From Pseudomonas oryzihabitans NBRC 102199 (GTDB lineage: Bacteria; Pseudomonadota; Gammaproteobacteria; Pseudomonadales; Pseudomonadaceae), in NCBI RefSeq assembly GCF_000730625.1, contig NZ_BBIT01000005.1, positions 124,001 to 188,000 on the forward strand: a stretch of DNA of 64,000 bases, read 5' to 3'. Below the pieces are notes generated by a model. That model had not been told where the DNA came from and did no database searches. It was given only the letters and a program-made list of their open reading frames with translations. The position numbers and the translations under genes were made by a program. Within the stretch, counting starts at the first letter, position 1; every line of letters starts with the position of its first letter. Below, piece by piece: positions 36,554 through 44,772 of this stretch.

Positions 36554-38410
36554 ATGTGTGGCATTACTGGCTGGCTGTCTTTCAGCCAAGATCTTAACTT
36601 CCAGCGTTCTATCTTGGAGCGCATGACCGCAACGATGACGCGACGAGGACCTGACGCGGGCGGCCTATGGATTGATGGACCTATTGGACTCGGACATCGA
36701 CGCCTCTCCATCATTGACCTCGAAGGCGGTCGCCAGCCAATGACGGCAGGCTTCGGCAACGACCCTGAAGCGGTAGCCATCACCTACAGCGGCGAGGTCT
36801 ATAACTTCCAGGACCTCCGGCGTGATCTGCAAGCACTCGGACATCAGTTCGAAACTCGCAGCGACACCGAGGTAGTCCTGCACGCCTATCTGGAGTGGGG
36901 CTATGACTTCGTCGAACGACTCAATGGCATGTACGCCTTCGCGATCTGGAACAGACGCAAGCAAGAACTGCTACTGGTCCGTGACCGGATGGGGGTCAAG
37001 CCGCTTTATTACTTTCCAACTGCCGATGGCGTGATTTTTGGCTCCGAGCCCAAAGCCTTGCTGGCGAACCCTCTGGTACCTCGCAAGATTCAAGCAGACG
37101 GTCTGCGTGAAATCCTTGAGATGGTGAAAACCCCAGGGCAGGCCATCTTTGCTGGCATGCGCGAAGTGCTACCCGGCGAATGGATCAGGATTGCCCGCAG
37201 TGGTCTGCAACGGCAGCGTTACTGGAAGCTTGAAGCACGGGAGCACGAGCACTCGTTGGACCAGACCATTGGCCACACGCGTGATCTACTCGAAGACATA
37301 GTTGAGCGTCAGGTCGTTTCGGATGTGCCCTTGTGTAGTCTGCTTTCAGGCGGACTCGACTCTTCTATCATCACAGCGCTGGCATCGCGCAAGCTACTTG
37401 CAGCGGGAAAAGAGAACATCCGTTCTTTCTCGTTGGATTTCGCTGATCATGGCCAGGGCTTCGCAAGCGATGCTGTTCGAGGCACGGCCGATGCACCCTT
37501 CGTGACGGACTTGGTGCAGCAGATCCAGTCCCACCATGGCGAGGTCGTCCTCGACAGTCGGGAACTTGCCGATCCGCAACTGCGGGCTCAGGTTATCCGA
37601 GCGTTGGACCTACCCCCCGCCTTTTGGGGCGATATGTGGCCGTCGCTTTACCGACTCTTTGAAGAGGTCCGACGGCATTCTACTGTCGCCTTGTCCGGAG
37701 AAAGCGCAGACGAAGTGTTCGGCGGCTACCGCTGGTTCCACGATCCAGTTGCCATCCAAGCGCGCACTTTTCCCTGGTTGACTTCCGTGACGGAAAAATA
37801 TTTCGACGGCAAGACGTTGTTCGATCCAGGACTATTAAAACATCTGGATATGCACAGCTTCCTGCAGGACAGCTATTCGCAGGCTATTGCTGAAGCGCCC
37901 GGCTTGCCGGGTGAGGCCGCCGGTGATCGCCGGATGCGGGAGATGAGCTACGTCAACCTGACCCGTTTTGTACAGACGCTACTAGATCGCAAGGACCGGA
38001 TGAGTATGGCGGTTGGACTGGAAGTAAGGGTGCCGTTCTGTGACCACCGCTTGGTCGAATATGCATTCAACATCCCCTGGCAGATGAAGGCCTTCGACGG
38101 TAGAGAAAAGAGCATTCTGCGCGCGGCGACACGCGACCTTCTGCCAGCGTCTATCGTCGAGCGCGTGAAGAGCCCCTACCCCTCGACGCAAGATCCCGCT
38201 TACGAGCAGGGGCTACGCAGAGCCCTAGCCGCTATCCAGGATGACTCGAATGCGCCCGTCCGCCCCTTCCTCGACTTCACCCGTGTAGAGGCAGCGTTAG
38301 AAAGGCCCCTTGGCGCCCACTCGCCTATGTATGACCGCATGGGTATGGAACTCGCGGTCGGGCTTGATACTTGGTTGCGCGAGTACGACGTCAGCGTCGA
38401 GCTTTTCTAG
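36554..38410 (+). CDS. Asparagine synthetase-like, glutamine-dependent amidotransferase
   Basis: A 618-residue, full-length AsnB-type enzyme. Cys2 of MCGITGW is the N-terminal nucleophile of the glutaminase, with RRLSIIDLEGG and SDTEVVLHAY following. The synthetase domain has the ATP-binding PP-loop LLSGGLDSSIITAL (near 262-275) and YRWFHDP. AAGGAGA precedes the ATG. Such enzymes turn a carboxylate into an amide using ATP and glutamine. In this operon the target is more likely the carboxylate of the aminolevulinate-like product than aspartate, which would give a primocarcin-like amide. Housekeeping asparagine synthesis remains possible. Confidence 0.9.
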   Translation: MCGITGWLSFSQDLNFQRSILERMTATMTRRGPDAGGLWIDGPIGLGHRRLSIIDLEGGRQPMTAGFGNDPEAVAITYSGEVYNFQDLRRDLQALGHQFETRSDTEVVLHAYLEWGYDFVERLNGMYAFAIWNRRKQELLLVRDRMGVKPLYYFPTADGVIFGSEPKALLANPLVPRKIQADGLREILEMVKTPGQAIFAGMREVLPGEWIRIARSGLQRQRYWKLEAREHEHSLDQTIGHTRDLLEDIVERQVVSDVPLCSLLSGGLDSSIITALASRKLLAAGKENIRSFSLDFADHGQGFASDAVRGTADAPFVTDLVQQIQSHHGEVVLDSRELADPQLRAQVIRALDLPPAFWGDMWPSLYRLFEEVRRHSTVALSGESADEVFGGYRWFHDPVAIQARTFPWLTSVTEKYFDGKTLFDPGLLKHLDMHSFLQDSYSQAIAEAPGLPGEAAGDRRMREMSYVNLTRFVQTLLDRKDRMSMAVGLEVRVPFCDHRLVEYAFNIPWQMKAFDGREKSILRAATRDLLPASIVERVKSPYPSTQDPAYEQGLRRALAAIQDDSNAPVRPFLDFTRVEAALERPLGAHSPMYDRMGMELAVGLDTWLREYDVSVELF

Positions 38411-38416
38411 CTACTT

Positions 38417-38436
38417 GGGCGACCGCCGCGTCGCCC
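38417..38436 (+). promoter_or_regulatory. Hairpin between amidotransferase and exporter genes
   Basis: Perfect 7-bp stem GGGCGAC/GTCGCCC with a 6-base loop, located 6 bases after the amidotransferase stop and 43 bases before the MFS start. No T run follows. It may lower expression of the exporter or stabilise the upstream mRNA. Confidence 0.4.
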
Positions 38437-38479
38437 CTTCACTTCCTATTTACCGACTCACCTCCGTGAGGACTTTGTC

Positions 38480-39679
38480 ATGCCTTCAAATCGTACTTCA
38501 CCTACCTATCTCATCGCCCTGGGCGCTTTCGCCCTTGGGATGGCCTCCTATGTGACAGCAGGGCTCATCCCGCTCATCCAAAGCTCCCTCTCAGTGTCAG
38601 TAGCCATGGCGGCCCAACTGGTTACCGCCTTTACCCTTGCTTATGGCATCGGCTCGCCTGTGTTCGTCGCCCTTGTGCCGCCCAACCGGCAACGTGCTGG
38701 ACTGTTACTCGCCCTACTGGTCTTCGTACTTGCGAACGCAGGAAGCGCCCTTTCTGATAGCTTTATGACGCTTGTAGTTTGCCGCGCAATCGCCGGTATT
38801 GGTGCCGGTGTCTACCTCGCCATGGGCATTGCTGCCGCCGCATCGCTCTCTACTCCGGAGCGCCGCGGCAAAGGTATCGCCGTAATTTTGGGCGGCATGG
38901 CCAGCGGTGTGGTCCTTGGTGTACCGCTGAGTTTGCTATTGGCTGACCAATGGGGCTGGCAAGCAGCTCTATGGTTGATCACGCTCCTGGGCGCTGTGAG
39001 CTGGGCGGGCCTTTACCTGCGTCTGCCAGCGCTACCCAAGGCGACCGCCAGCTCCCTTGGCCAAAAACTCGCCATGCTCAGCGATGGCCGAGTCCTGACC
39101 ATTTTGCTCGTGTCGTTGCTAGCGGCCGTATCCAGCCTCGGCATGTATACCTTCATCGCCCCTCTGCTGTCCGACCCTGCCTACGGTGGTATCCAATCTG
39201 TCACGCCCTACCTCTGGGTATGGGGTATCGGCGGTGTACTAGGAAGTTTCTTAATTGGCCCCCTGGTTGATCGCGTTCGTGGTGCGGTGCTGACCCTAGG
39301 GATCATGGTCGTTCTGGCTCTGTCTCTGCTTTTTCTTCCTCAAACCGCACAGTGGAATCAGTGGCTTGTCATGCTGCCCATTGCCGCTTGGGGCGCGGTC
39401 GGCTGGGCCCTGCAGGTACCGCAGAACAACGAGCTGATCCAGGCGCGCCAACACCATGGTGATGGCAACCTTGCCGTGGCCTTGAATGAATCAGCCTTGT
39501 ACTTGGGGAGCGCTCTTGGTGCGGCTGCAGGCGGGTTCGTTCTACTTCTCGAACAATCGGTCGGTAATCTGGCGCTCTACGCTGCCGGCGTAGCCGCACT
39601 TGGCGCCTTTGCTCAACTGCTCCTACTACGCCAGAAAGGCACGGCATCCAATCACACCTATCTCGACTCTAAACACTGA
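38480..39679 (+). CDS. MFS exporter
   Basis: A 399-residue inner-membrane transporter with twelve hydrophobic segments, of the drug/proton antiporter type (AraJ/CflA-like). Segment two/loop 2-3 reads GSPVFVALVPPNRQRAG, and the helix-four region RAIAGIGAGVYLAMGIAAAA is typical of MFS motif B. GAGGA is 9 bases before the ATG. As the last gene of the operon it should export the product and protect the producer. Export direction is inferred from family and context. Confidence 0.88.
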   Translation: MPSNRTSPTYLIALGAFALGMASYVTAGLIPLIQSSLSVSVAMAAQLVTAFTLAYGIGSPVFVALVPPNRQRAGLLLALLVFVLANAGSALSDSFMTLVVCRAIAGIGAGVYLAMGIAAAASLSTPERRGKGIAVILGGMASGVVLGVPLSLLLADQWGWQAALWLITLLGAVSWAGLYLRLPALPKATASSLGQKLAMLSDGRVLTILLVSLLAAVSSLGMYTFIAPLLSDPAYGGIQSVTPYLWVWGIGGVLGSFLIGPLVDRVRGAVLTLGIMVVLALSLLFLPQTAQWNQWLVMLPIAAWGAVGWALQVPQNNELIQARQHHGDGNLAVALNESALYLGSALGAAAGGFVLLLEQSVGNLALYAAGVAALGAFAQLLLLRQKGTASNHTYLDSKH

Positions 39680-39693
39680 CTGAAGGAAAGGCT

Positions 39694-39789
39694 GTGGAAC
39701 TGCGCCACTTACGCTGTTTCATTGCCGCGGCAAAAGAACGTCATTTCGCCCGGGCAGCGGCACGACTGCATATCGAGCAGTCGGTTTAG
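39694..39789 (+). pseudogene. LysR-type regulator, N-terminal remnant
   Basis: GTG 39694 preceded by AAGGA opens a 31-codon frame, ELRHLRCFIAAAKERHFARA and a little more, which is the first helix-turn-helix part of a LysR family regulator. It stops at TAG 39787 just after IEQSV, where intact proteins continue with S-x-x-I. No LysR sequence follows, so the gene was cut when the biosynthetic operon and the parB region were joined. It marks a recombination junction. Confidence 0.75.
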
Positions 39790-39930
39790 GGAGAGCGTCA
39801 GAAGCGCTTTAATCCTGGTATCTCCTATTGGTCGTGCGCTGTGAGGGCGTTTCCATCGACGGTGGCACCGTTTGCAGGAGCAACGGAGACCGGACCTATT
39901 CACCCCTACTCAATTGACCTTACGTCTGCC

Positions 39931-41499
39931 ATGCACACGTATCCTCATGAAGCCACCGGCTCTGACGAGCCGATCAAACCTGACTCGCTTGACCCGCTGG
40001 CCCGAACAGTTTCCGGCGATGCCGAATCCCATGCCTCCCGACAGGGCGTTCCTGCCAAGGCTCACCAAGATAGCCCGGTAGAAGATTCGCGCCTGGAGCC
40101 CGAAACGTACGAAGCAGGAACGGCTTGCGAGTCGCTACGGATTGTTACCCTCGACGAGCTGCGCCCCTTTGATCACAACCCCCGTACTCTAAGAAATCCT
40201 GCCTATGACGAGATCAAGGCTTCGATCCGCGAGCGTGGTCTGGACAGCGTACCTGTCATCACGCGGCGTACTGGCGAGTCTCACTACATCATTTACAGCG
40301 GGGGTAATACGCGCCTGTCGATCCTGCGCGAGCTCTATGCCGAAACTGGCGAAGAGCGCTTTTCCCGGCTGACTTGCCGGTATCGTCCGTGGACCGAGCG
40401 TGGCGAGCTAGAGGCACTGACGGGCCACCTAGCCGAAAATGAACTCCGCGGCGGCCTCACCTTTATCGAACGCGCCAAGGCCATCCAACGGGCGCAAGTG
40501 CTTTACGAGCAAGAAGCCGGACGCACCCTCTCCCAATCCGAACTGGCACGGCGCCTCAACGCGGATGGCTATCCCGTTCGCCAATCCCACATCAGTCGCA
40601 TGCAGGAAGCGTTGCGCTATCTGCTCCCTGCCATACCCACCGTGCTGTACGCCGGCCTTGGACGGCATCAAGTGGAACGCCTTGCGATTCTAAGACGGGC
40701 GTGCGAACGCACCTGGCAGCGTCTGGCAAACCACCGCGAGCGCCACACCTTTGCCGAATTGTTCCAACACGTATTGGCGCAATTTGATTCTGCCGGCGAG
40801 CACTTTTGCCCACGACGCGTACAGGACGAGCTGATCGCACAAATGGCCGCAGCGCTCGGGATGCATTACGAGGCGCTGGCACTGGACATCAATCATCAGG
40901 AAACGCGCCAACGTGCGCTCTCGCAAACGCCACCGCTCGGTTCGCACGCACCGGGGCACACACCCAATGAGACCGGTTCGGGTACTACTCCACGGCTCAT
41001 GGCCATTCAACAGTTGATTGCCCGCCATACCGATGAGCCCTTTGCGCAGCCGGGAAACAAGTCCCACATGGCTCAATCTTCTCTGGGCAAGGATAAATCC
41101 AGCGACCACGCGACACCCCATGAATCTGTGCGTATCCAACCTGAGCACCTGCGGGAGCAGATTGCACATCTTGCGCAGCAGCTGGCTCGAGACGCAGGTA
41201 TCGAGCCCTACGTGAGCGTCCAGACCAGTCATCTGGGCTTCTCCTGTACGTGGCCAACCGGTGCCCATGCCCTGCAGCCCGCTGCGCGTACCGTGTTGAT
41301 CCTGCTGCACGCGCTCAACGGCACCGCTCAGAGGCTACCCCTGGTCGACCGCGCAGCCCTTGCCGATGGATTCGGCGCGCTCTTGCAGGGTCAGGCGGGC
41401 GAGATCGCGCCACTAAGTGGACCTTCGCTCTCACTGCTATTCCGGCTCATCCGCCACACCCGTCGCCTCAACCGCCTAGAGGCCGGTTCTTTCTCTTAA
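39931..41499 (+). CDS. parB: ICE ParB family protein (PFGI-1 class)
   Basis: About 522 residues. The ParB/Srx-like nuclease-fold domain follows a variable N-terminus, with LRPFDHNPRTLRNPAYDEIK, VITRRTGE and YSGGNTRLSIL, then a helix-turn-helix part with LSQSELARRLNADGYPVRQS. The long C-terminal region is typical of the ICE ParB family (TIGR03764). It should help maintain or replicate the excised element. No ribosome site helps to choose between GTG 39841 and ATG 39931; the latter is given. The usual partners parA and dnaB are missing upstream, replaced by the biosynthetic operon and a LysR remnant. Confidence 0.85.
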   Translation: MHTYPHEATGSDEPIKPDSLDPLARTVSGDAESHASRQGVPAKAHQDSPVEDSRLEPETYEAGTACESLRIVTLDELRPFDHNPRTLRNPAYDEIKASIRERGLDSVPVITRRTGESHYIIYSGGNTRLSILRELYAETGEERFSRLTCRYRPWTERGELEALTGHLAENELRGGLTFIERAKAIQRAQVLYEQEAGRTLSQSELARRLNADGYPVRQSHISRMQEALRYLLPAIPTVLYAGLGRHQVERLAILRRACERTWQRLANHRERHTFAELFQHVLAQFDSAGEHFCPRRVQDELIAQMAAALGMHYEALALDINHQETRQRALSQTPPLGSHAPGHTPNETGSGTTPRLMAIQQLIARHTDEPFAQPGNKSHMAQSSLGKDKSSDHATPHESVRIQPEHLREQIAHLAQQLARDAGIEPYVSVQTSHLGFSCTWPTGAHALQPAARTVLILLHALNGTAQRLPLVDRAALADGFGALLQGQAGEIAPLSGPSLSLLFRLIRHTRRLNRLEAGSFS

Positions 41500-41528
41500 T
41501 CCTGTGCACTGTTCCGAGAACCTCTGTC

Positions 41529-42080
41529 ATGCCGACCAGCCACCCTCTGAACCAAGCCGTCCTGACCCAAGCCCTGCACCACTTACATCACGGCGAGCTG
41601 CGCCGCTGCCAAGCGATGGGATTTGACGAGGAGGAGCTGGCCGCCCTGAAGCAGCCAGACCTGGTCAGCCTTCTGGTAAACGCGCCAGTCTCATGGTGCA
41701 CGGTGTCGATCAATCGCGACGTGATCAAACGTCTGCTTGGACAATCTGCCGATGTGAGTCAGGAAATCGCGCAGATTGATCGCATGCTGCGCCTGGGCAG
41801 TAGCAGCGAGATGGTCAGTCACCGCTTCGGGCTCACCCACCAAGAGGTTGCCTTACGCCGCAAGGTGCTGGGCTTACCCAAGCGCAAAGGCCGTTATCCC
41901 GCGCTGGACGATGCGCAGGACGCCGCACTCTGGCGGCAATGGAAAACCGAGGTAGCGCAGCGAGGGCTATCAACCGACGACGAGACCGCCATGCTTGAGC
42001 TGGCCATGGAGCTCGCTGAGGCGCATGAAGTACCGCTGGCCGTTCTATGGTCGTCGGTTCGTCGCTGGACCGGTCAATAG
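41529..42080 (+). CDS. DUF2857 family ICE protein
   Basis: A 183-residue protein found next to parB and STY4528-type genes in PFGI-1/SPI-7 class elements. The start MPTSHPLNQAVLTQALHHLH, the segment LLVNAPVSWCTVSINRDVIK and the helix-turn-helix-like SSSEMVSHRFGLTHQEVALR fit this family. Its function is not established; the helix-turn-helix-like part suggests DNA binding. ATG 41529 begins 29 bases after parB. The next gene starts 11 bases downstream of its stop. Confidence 0.8.
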   Translation: MPTSHPLNQAVLTQALHHLHHGELRRCQAMGFDEEELAALKQPDLVSLLVNAPVSWCTVSINRDVIKRLLGQSADVSQEIAQIDRMLRLGSSSEMVSHRFGLTHQEVALRRKVLGLPKRKGRYPALDDAQDAALWRQWKTEVAQRGLSTDDETAMLELAMELAEAHEVPLAVLWSSVRRWTGQ

Positions 42081-42091
42081 GGAGCGTAGGC

Positions 42092-43300
42092 ATGGCCCAC
42101 GAGGCGTTGCGGCGCGCGACTCCCGCACCCCTGACAGCTGTCTTCAATGACGTCCTGCGCACCCTCAAACCATCCCCAAAGGCGGACGGCACGCCCCAGG
42201 ATGGTTTCCTCTACAGCGGTAACCGCCACGACAGCCTACCGCGCGCGCTCCTGCTTGATCGGCGCCTGACGCCGCTAGAGCGCAACGCCTGGCAGGTTTT
42301 GCACGTGCTGCTGGATCGCAGCGGCCTGACAGCCTTTCCGACCTACGAGCGGCTCCGTCCGTACTTGGCAGTCATGCCTTGCGCCACACAAGCGTCCAAC
42401 GAAACCGTGGCCCGCGCCCTGGCCCTCCTCCGACTGACGCGGTGGCTGAGTCTTGTCCGGCGACAACGTGATCCTCACACCGGCCGTATCCAGGGCAACC
42501 TCTATGTCCTGCACGATGAGCCCCTCACGCCGTTCGAAGCAATCCAGCTGGATCCGGACTATCTGAAGCTGGTGAGCCAAGCACTGAGCCACGCGGCGAA
42601 GACAGTGCAGGTGGTCGCGCGACAGGTGCTAAAGGAGGTGACTGAAGATCCGCAGGTCAACCAGCGGAGCCTTCCCTCTCGCCTGCAGATCATTGCTCAA
42701 CGTCTCGCTCAGCAGGGCTGGGCGGACAAAGGCGTGCTGGCGGTAATGGACCCTGAAATTCCGAAATCCGAAGACAGTACGCCCGCACCGCCTTCGGATT
42801 CCGAAACAGGTGCAATCCCCGATTCTAACGACACCCTTCGGAATCCGAAGGCAGACCGTACTGTACTTAAAGTAGATAAAGAATTAGTACGTACGAAGAT
42901 GACTGAGTCTAACGACCTCGTACTACCCCCACGCTTTCTCACCCTTGACCGCGAGCAACAGTCCGGCGCCCTAGCGGCCCTCAAGCCCGTGGAGCCTGCA
43001 CAGCGACAGGCGATTCTCGATGAATGGGCGGCCCGCTGCGAGCGCTCTGCGGTTCGCAATCCCGCAGGCTATCTGTTCGGCATCATCCAGAAAGCCCTGC
43101 GTGGCGAATTCAATCGCGCGGCAGCATCTACGCCTGCCCCACCACCACTGCCGCCTGAGCCGACACCGATCATTCCTGCCAAATCGCCACCGGCGCGTGC
43201 GTGCCAGACGTCGCGAAATCCTGAGGTAGGTCGGGCTCACTTGGATCAACTACGATCAGCGCTGCGTCTCCCTCCGCGGGACGCTATCCCCAGGGGATAG
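42092..43300 (+). CDS. STY4528 family island replication protein
   Basis: A 402-residue protein. Typical stretches are LLLDRRLTPLERNAWQVLHV, YERLRPYL and ALALLRLTRWLSLVRRQRDP (winged-helix part), and near the C-terminus FLTLDREQQSGALAAL and NPAGYLFGIIQKAL. Members are linked to replication of genomic islands such as SPI-7. GGGAG lies 7 bases before ATG 42092; an upstream start at 42047 overlaps the previous gene and is not supported. Its TAG stop codon is inside the first of the 17-bp palindromes, so the gene abuts a candidate replication or partition site. Confidence 0.82.
   Translation: MAHEALRRATPAPLTAVFNDVLRTLKPSPKADGTPQDGFLYSGNRHDSLPRALLLDRRLTPLERNAWQVLHVLLDRSGLTAFPTYERLRPYLAVMPCATQASNETVARALALLRLTRWLSLVRRQRDPHTGRIQGNLYVLHDEPLTPFEAIQLDPDYLKLVSQALSHAAKTVQVVARQVLKEVTEDPQVNQRSLPSRLQIIAQRLAQQGWADKGVLAVMDPEIPKSEDSTPAPPSDSETGAIPDSNDTLRNPKADRTVLKVDKELVRTKMTESNDLVLPPRFLTLDREQQSGALAALKPVEPAQRQAILDEWAARCERSAVRNPAGYLFGIIQKALRGEFNRAAASTPAPPPLPPEPTPIIPAKSPPARACQTSRNPEVGRAHLDQLRSALRLPPRDAIPRG
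43284..43300. repeat. 17-bp palindrome, copy 1
   Basis: CTATCCCCAGGGGATAG, perfect 8+1+8. It includes the stop codon of the STY4528-type gene. Confidence 0.9.
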
Positions 43301-43359
43301 ATAGGGCAGGTTTACCGGGGCGCAACATTGTTCAGCACCGCCGCGTTCACTCCTGAAAG

Positions 43360-43376
43360 CTATCCCCCGGGGATAG
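43360..43376. repeat. 17-bp palindrome, copy 2
   Basis: CTATCCCCCGGGGATAG, differing from copy 1 only at the central base; 76 bases from copy 1 start to start. Confidence 0.9.
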
Positions 43377-43419
43377 CCTGAGACAATGCTGCTCAGTCCG
43401 GAGCAGGCGCCGGAAGTAT

Positions 43420-43436
43420 CTATCCCCAGGGGATAG
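43420..43436. repeat. 17-bp palindrome, copy 3
   Basis: Identical to copy 1, 60 bases from copy 2. The three copies lie in a gene-free stretch (43301-43573) after the replication gene, as expected for binding sites of a replication, partition or regulatory protein. Confidence 0.9.
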
Positions 43437-43573
43437 TGCGGGTAAGGCTCATCTGAGACAACGCTGGTCACCTCGGCGTCGTCCTTCAGGCCATCCTACG
43501 TAAAGAGATTCAGACACTGTTGTGAGCCTTCTTTGTGACATCGCATCGCCATATGGCTCATTGATGGTCACTC

Positions 43574-43810
43574 CTATGAGATGGCTTTGCTGGCCCGAAG
43601 CTGATCAATGGAGGCGCGAAGGCGCTTGGCGTTAGCCGACGATCCCAGGAGGTATATGGTTTCGCGCATACCGTTGTAATCATCCAAAGAAATCATCACA
43701 ACAGGTTCGCCACGCTGACGCGTGATTACAGCAGGCTCGTGGTTTCGGCAAACCTCGTCCATCGTCTGCTCAAGGTCGGCGCGAGCCTGGCTAAAGGTCA
43801 GTACACGCAT
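43574..43810 (-). CDS. Phd/YefM family antitoxin, orphan
   Basis: A 78-residue protein. MRVLTFSQARADLEQTMDEV and PAVITRQRGEPVVMISLDDY are the hallmark of the Phd/YefM fold, followed by a helical tail (ETIYLLGSSANAKRLRAS) that normally wraps a YoeB-type toxin. GGGAG lies 7 bases before the ATG. No toxin gene follows on the minus strand (43573-43301 has only short frames and the palindromes). It may be a remnant of a TA pair, act on a toxin elsewhere, or only serve as a repressor. Confidence 0.85.
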   Translation of the reverse strand: MRVLTFSQARADLEQTMDEVCRNHEPAVITRQRGEPVVMISLDDYNGMRETIYLLGSSANAKRLRASIDQLRASKAIS

Positions 43811-44256
43811 TCTTCACTCCCTTCTCAAACACCGCTTGAATTCGATGCTAAAAGCCCTTAGGCCAGCTTAGAAGCATTACCGTGGGTCCTAGAAACGCAG
43901 CAGAGACCTTTTTCTGCAAGCAGAGATGCCTCTCGACATTGCACGCAGATCGAACATTCTGGCTTGAGCTACCCATGAAATCCATGGAGCCGCAGATCGT
44001 TCATGCCGTCGATCTGAGGGCATGCGGACAAATTGTGTGGATCGATACAGCAGCCACACGTACTCGCTGGAACGTCGCAAGAATTACCGTACGACCTGCT
44101 CATAGCTATCCCTAGGGGATAGCTATCACATGGCTCGCAACCGACGCGCTTACCTAACACCTAGCGAAAAACTGGTACGGCCACAGTGCGCCTTAATCGC
44201 AGCCTCCAGACGGTCCTGCATTGGAAAGTAGCGACTCGCCTTCTCGGGAGTCTTCC
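43811..44256. other. Intergenic region before pilL, with palindrome copy 4
   Basis: About 450 bases without a supported gene. It contains a fourth palindrome at 44106-44122 and must hold the promoter of the pilL transfer operon. Short frames present here lack ribosome sites or family resemblance. Confidence 0.4.
44106..44122. repeat. 17-bp palindrome, copy 4 (one mismatch)
   Basis: CTATCCCTAGGGGATAG, one change in the left arm, located 150 bases before pilL and about 690 bases from copy 3. Its place suggests the same protein also controls the pilL operon. Confidence 0.85.
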
Positions 44257-44772
44257 ATGCGCGCACCCTACGCCACCGCTTGCCTCATACCTGCCTGCGC
44301 CGCGGCCCTATGCCTACTGCTCCAAAGCTGCGCCCTACTGCCATCCGGCCCAGCAAGCGCGCTGTCCGACACCCCTCCTGTGCGTTCGCCAACGCCCGTA
44401 CCGGAACAGGATCTTTTGGTTGTCCGCCAGGGACGCTACACCCTGGTCGAGCAAGGACCTGAACTCGCTCAACGCAACCTGATGCGCCAGGTTGTGGACA
44501 TTTCCATCCCCGCCGGCGCCGACCGTACTGTGGGCGATGCCCTGCGCTATGTGCTGATCCGCTCCGGCTTTTCGCTGTGCGAGACGCAAGAGGCGGCTCA
44601 GCTCTATGCGCTGCCCTTGCCGGCCGCACACCTGCAGTTGGGGCCGCTGCCGCTGCGTGACGCCCTGCAGACCCTGGCAGGCCCTGCCTGGACGCTACAG
44701 GTGGATTCGCTCGCTCGGCGTGTGTGCTTTGCACCTGCGCCGACCTACCCAATCGAGGGCCGGCCATCGTGA
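44257..44772 (+). CDS. pilL: ICE PilL N-terminal-type lipoprotein
   Basis: A 171-residue lipoprotein. The signal sequence ends in the lipobox LLQSC (Cys near 26). The mature part has VVDISIPAGADRTVGDALRYVLIRSGFSLC and LPLRDALQTLAGPAWTLQ, which fits TIGR03748, the PilL-like protein that opens the transfer region of PFGI-1 class elements. The fold is related to secretin-type N domains with a TonB-box-like helper role in a type IV pilus or mating channel. GGGAG lies before ATG 44257. The stop overlaps the next start. Confidence 0.88.
   Translation: MRAPYATACLIPACAAALCLLLQSCALLPSGPASALSDTPPVRSPTPVPEQDLLVVRQGRYTLVEQGPELAQRNLMRQVVDISIPAGADRTVGDALRYVLIRSGFSLCETQEAAQLYALPLPAAHLQLGPLPLRDALQTLAGPAWTLQVDSLARRVCFAPAPTYPIEGRPS

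Noticed and set aside
43882-44115. A 77-codon rightward frame between the antitoxin and pilL
   Set aside because: No ribosome site or recognisable fold; overlaps palindrome copy 4.
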